A stretch of DNA of 41,249 nucleotides, from the NCBI GenBank assembly GCA_001580565.1, contig LRBF01000249.1:1-41249 (forward strand), given 5' to 3'. Positions within the stretch are counted from its first letter, which is position 1; each line of letters starts with the position of its first letter. The notes under the pieces are model-generated. The model worked only from the letters and a program-made list of their open reading frames with translations. It had not been told where the DNA came from and did not search any database. Of the stretch, positions 39,803-41,249 are shown piece by piece. A program made the translations under genes and the position numbers. This DNA is from Caballeronia megalochromosomata. GTDB taxonomy: Bacteria > Pseudomonadota > Gammaproteobacteria > Burkholderiales > Burkholderiaceae.

Positions 39803-41065
39803 ATGCCTATGTCCGATCTCCTCGACTACCGCACACCTGAATTCGACGCCGCGCTCGCAGCGCTCCCGCCCACGCCTTCGACCGGCCTCGCCACTGACGA
39901 AACCTACTGGGACGCGGTGCGCGGCCTGTGGCGCCACTCGGACGCGCTGATCAATCTGGAGAACGGCTTCTGGGGTGCGATGACCGAGCCGGTCAAGGCG
40001 ATGTTCCATCACTGGACGGAGCGCGTGAACCACGAGACGACGCTCCTGATCCGCCCGCATCTGATGTCGCTGTATCAGGGCTTGCGCGAGCGCGTCGCGA
40101 GGGAAATGGGCTGCGCGGTCGAGGAAATCGAGCTGACGCGCAATGCGACCGAAGCGCTGCTTGCGCTCATCAGCGGCTACAACCGCCTCGCGCCGGGCGA
40201 CACCGTGCTGTACAGCGATCTGGACTATCCGTGCGGCAAGGACGCGATGGAATGGCTGCGCGAACGGCGCGGCGTCACGCCCGTGCGCATCACGATGCCC
40301 GAGCCGGCGACGCGCGAGGCGGTGCTGCAAACCTACGCGAAGGCCTTGAGCGCGCACCCGCGCACGCGACTCGTGCTGCTCTCGCATGTGTGCTTCGCGA
40401 CGGGCCTCGTGCTGCCGGTCGCGGAGATATCGGCGATGGCGAAGGAAGCGGGCGCGGATGTCATCGTCGACGCCGCGCATTCGTGGGGGCAGCTCGACTT
40501 CGACGTGCCCGACCTGAACGCGCCGTTCGCCGCGCTGAATCTGCACAAGTGGATCGGCGCGCCGCTCGGCTGCGGGGCGATCTATATCCGCCGTGGACAT
40601 GTCGCATCGATCGATCCGTATCTCGGCGACCGAAGCTGGCCCGCCGACGATATCCGCGCGCGCGTGCACACTGGCTCGCCGAATTTTGCAGCGTGGTTCA
40701 CGCTGCCGGCGGCGCTGGATGTGCACGGTGCAATTGGTGCGAAGGCAAAGGAAGCGCGTCTGCGCGCATTGCGCGATGCGTGGGCGAAACCGGCGCGCGC
40801 GCTTCCCGGCGTGCAGATCATGACACCCGACGATCCGGCGATGACCGCGGGCATTACCGCCTTCCGGCTGCACGGATGCGCGACGAAAGCCGGTTGCGAT
40901 GCGATCGTTGCCGCGCTGCGCGAGCGTTTCGGCGTGTTCACGGTGACGCGGCCCGGCCCCGATGCGGGTGAAGTCGTGCGCGTGACGCCCGCGCTCTTCT
41001 CGCGTATGTCGGATGCGGAGCGGCTGCTTCAAGGCATTGCGACGCTGTCGCGGGAGCTTAAGTAG
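39803..41065 (+). CDS. Class V aminotransferase / isopenicillin-N-epimerase-like PLP enzyme
   Basis: A 420-residue cytoplasmic PLP enzyme. Features: ENGFWGAMTEPV near the N-terminus, ELTRNATEALLALI (phosphate-binding region), DVIVDAAHSWGQ (Asp223, His226) and the cofactor lysine Lys249 in NLHKWIGAPLGCGAIYIRRG. Relatives include cysteine desulfurases, epimerases and lyases, so the reaction cannot be fixed; the lack of a desulfurase Cys loop and the ENGFWG start favour the epimerase-like group. Starts at 39803 and 39809 are both possible and neither has a good ribosome site. It is alone, divergent from the chemoreceptor gene and followed by repeat copy D. Confidence 0.9.
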   Translation: MPMSDLLDYRTPEFDAALAALPPTPSTGLATDETYWDAVRGLWRHSDALINLENGFWGAMTEPVKAMFHHWTERVNHETTLLIRPHLMSLYQGLRERVAREMGCAVEEIELTRNATEALLALISGYNRLAPGDTVLYSDLDYPCGKDAMEWLRERRGVTPVRITMPEPATREAVLQTYAKALSAHPRTRLVLLSHVCFATGLVLPVAEISAMAKEAGADVIVDAAHSWGQLDFDVPDLNAPFAALNLHKWIGAPLGCGAIYIRRGHVASIDPYLGDRSWPADDIRARVHTGSPNFAAWFTLPAALDVHGAIGAKAKEARLRALRDAWAKPARALPGVQIMTPDDPAMTAGITAFRLHGCATKAGCDAIVAALRERFGVFTVTRPGPDAGEVVRVTPALFSRMSDAERLLQGIATLSRELK

Positions 41066-41112
41066 CGGCTGGAGCGTGTGTTTGTACTTTGGATGGCTTC
41101 ACACGCTTCGCA

Positions 41113-41249
41113 GGCCTTCGTTTTCGCTGGATCCCGTTTTCTTTTTGGTTTATTAGCACTGCCCCTGTGCGGGGCGGCACCTACTTTCTTTGCTGCTGCA
41201 AAGAAAGTAGGCAAAGAAAGCAGCTTTTCCATCCAAAGTGCTTCATACC
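41113..41249 (-). repeat. Interspersed structured repeat, copy D (5'-truncated by window edge)
   Basis: Minus-strand copy. The core hairpin is a perfect 14-bp stem (41180-41193 and 41198-41211), with the same outer pairs as copy C, next to the GCCCC/GGGGC hairpin. The 3' end (GGGATCC and the GCGAAAACGAAGGCC tail) matches copy C slightly further than copies A and B do. The window ends about half way through the element. Confidence 0.85.

Noticed and set aside
1..41249. CRISPR arrays, tRNA or rRNA genes, prophage or intact insertion sequences
   Set aside because: I saw no regularly spaced short direct repeats, no tRNA-like cloverleaf or rRNA sequence, and no transposase or integrase gene.

Overview
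The window looks like a chromosomal piece from a Burkholderiaceae bacterium of the Burkholderia / Paraburkholderia / Caballeronia group. It has very high GC with strong GC3, a family of interspersed structured repeats of a kind I associate with these genomes, and a gene complement typical of them (split liv ABC operon, hppD, acuI, BrnTA, xWxxF-tailed chemoreceptor). The genus is inferred, not proven. Both window ends lie inside truncated copies of the same repeat, so this may be a whole assembly contig.

Layout. (1) 1-4931: a branched-chain amino acid ABC transporter on the minus strand (livK, livH, fused livM-livG). A head-to-head pair of repeat copies lies between livK and livH, and another copy follows livMG. 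(2) 5137-8330: an ECF sigma factor and its anti-sigma factor on the minus strand, divergent from an exported metallophosphoesterase and a cupredoxin. (3) 8363-9457: hppD. (4) 9591-24200: the most interesting region, a dedicated peptide-export system. Its parts are an outer-membrane TolC-like lipoprotein, a double-FHA membrane protein, an HlyD adaptor, a cytoplasmic SurA/PpiC-like isomerase, a C39-peptidase ABC exporter (PCAT) with two cyclic-nucleotide-binding domains, and a sigma-54 activator, all on the minus strand. Around it lie two small genes (10899-11219 and 23805-24104) with nearly superimposable 26-residue double-glycine leaders, a PP2C phosphatase, an LRAT-fold protein with a small partner, and a BrnT/BrnA module. 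(5) 24444-29529: exported DUF4399 pair, caspase-like/SUMF1 fusion, DUF3857-transglutaminase protein. (6) 29622-33128: HPP-CBS protein, MarR regulator and CLC-CBS channel, with a probable MarR operator. (7) 33088-41065: housekeeping and accessory genes (GT9-like/TPR, aldo-keto reductase, DUF1810, DUF2945, PRC-barrel, acuI, chemoreceptor, class V aminotransferase).

How the export system appears to work. Each of the two leader-peptide genes, and the LRAT gene, has a -24/-12 sigma-54 promoter with exact GG-N10-GC spacing. A cluster of TGTTGG/CCAACA hexamers lies about 80-150 bp upstream of each, where an enhancer-binding protein would bind. The sigma-54 activator encoded at the end of the exporter operon is the natural candidate. 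I infer a self-contained system: activator switches on the pre-peptides, the cytoplasmic isomerase keeps them export-competent, C39 removes the leader after GG (residues 25-26), and the ABC-HlyD-TolC channel secretes Asn/Gln-rich, cysteine-free mature peptides of about 73-80 residues. FHA and PP2C genes suggest an added phospho-threonine control layer. The function of the secreted peptides (bacteriocin, signal, or matrix/fibre protein) cannot be read from sequence.
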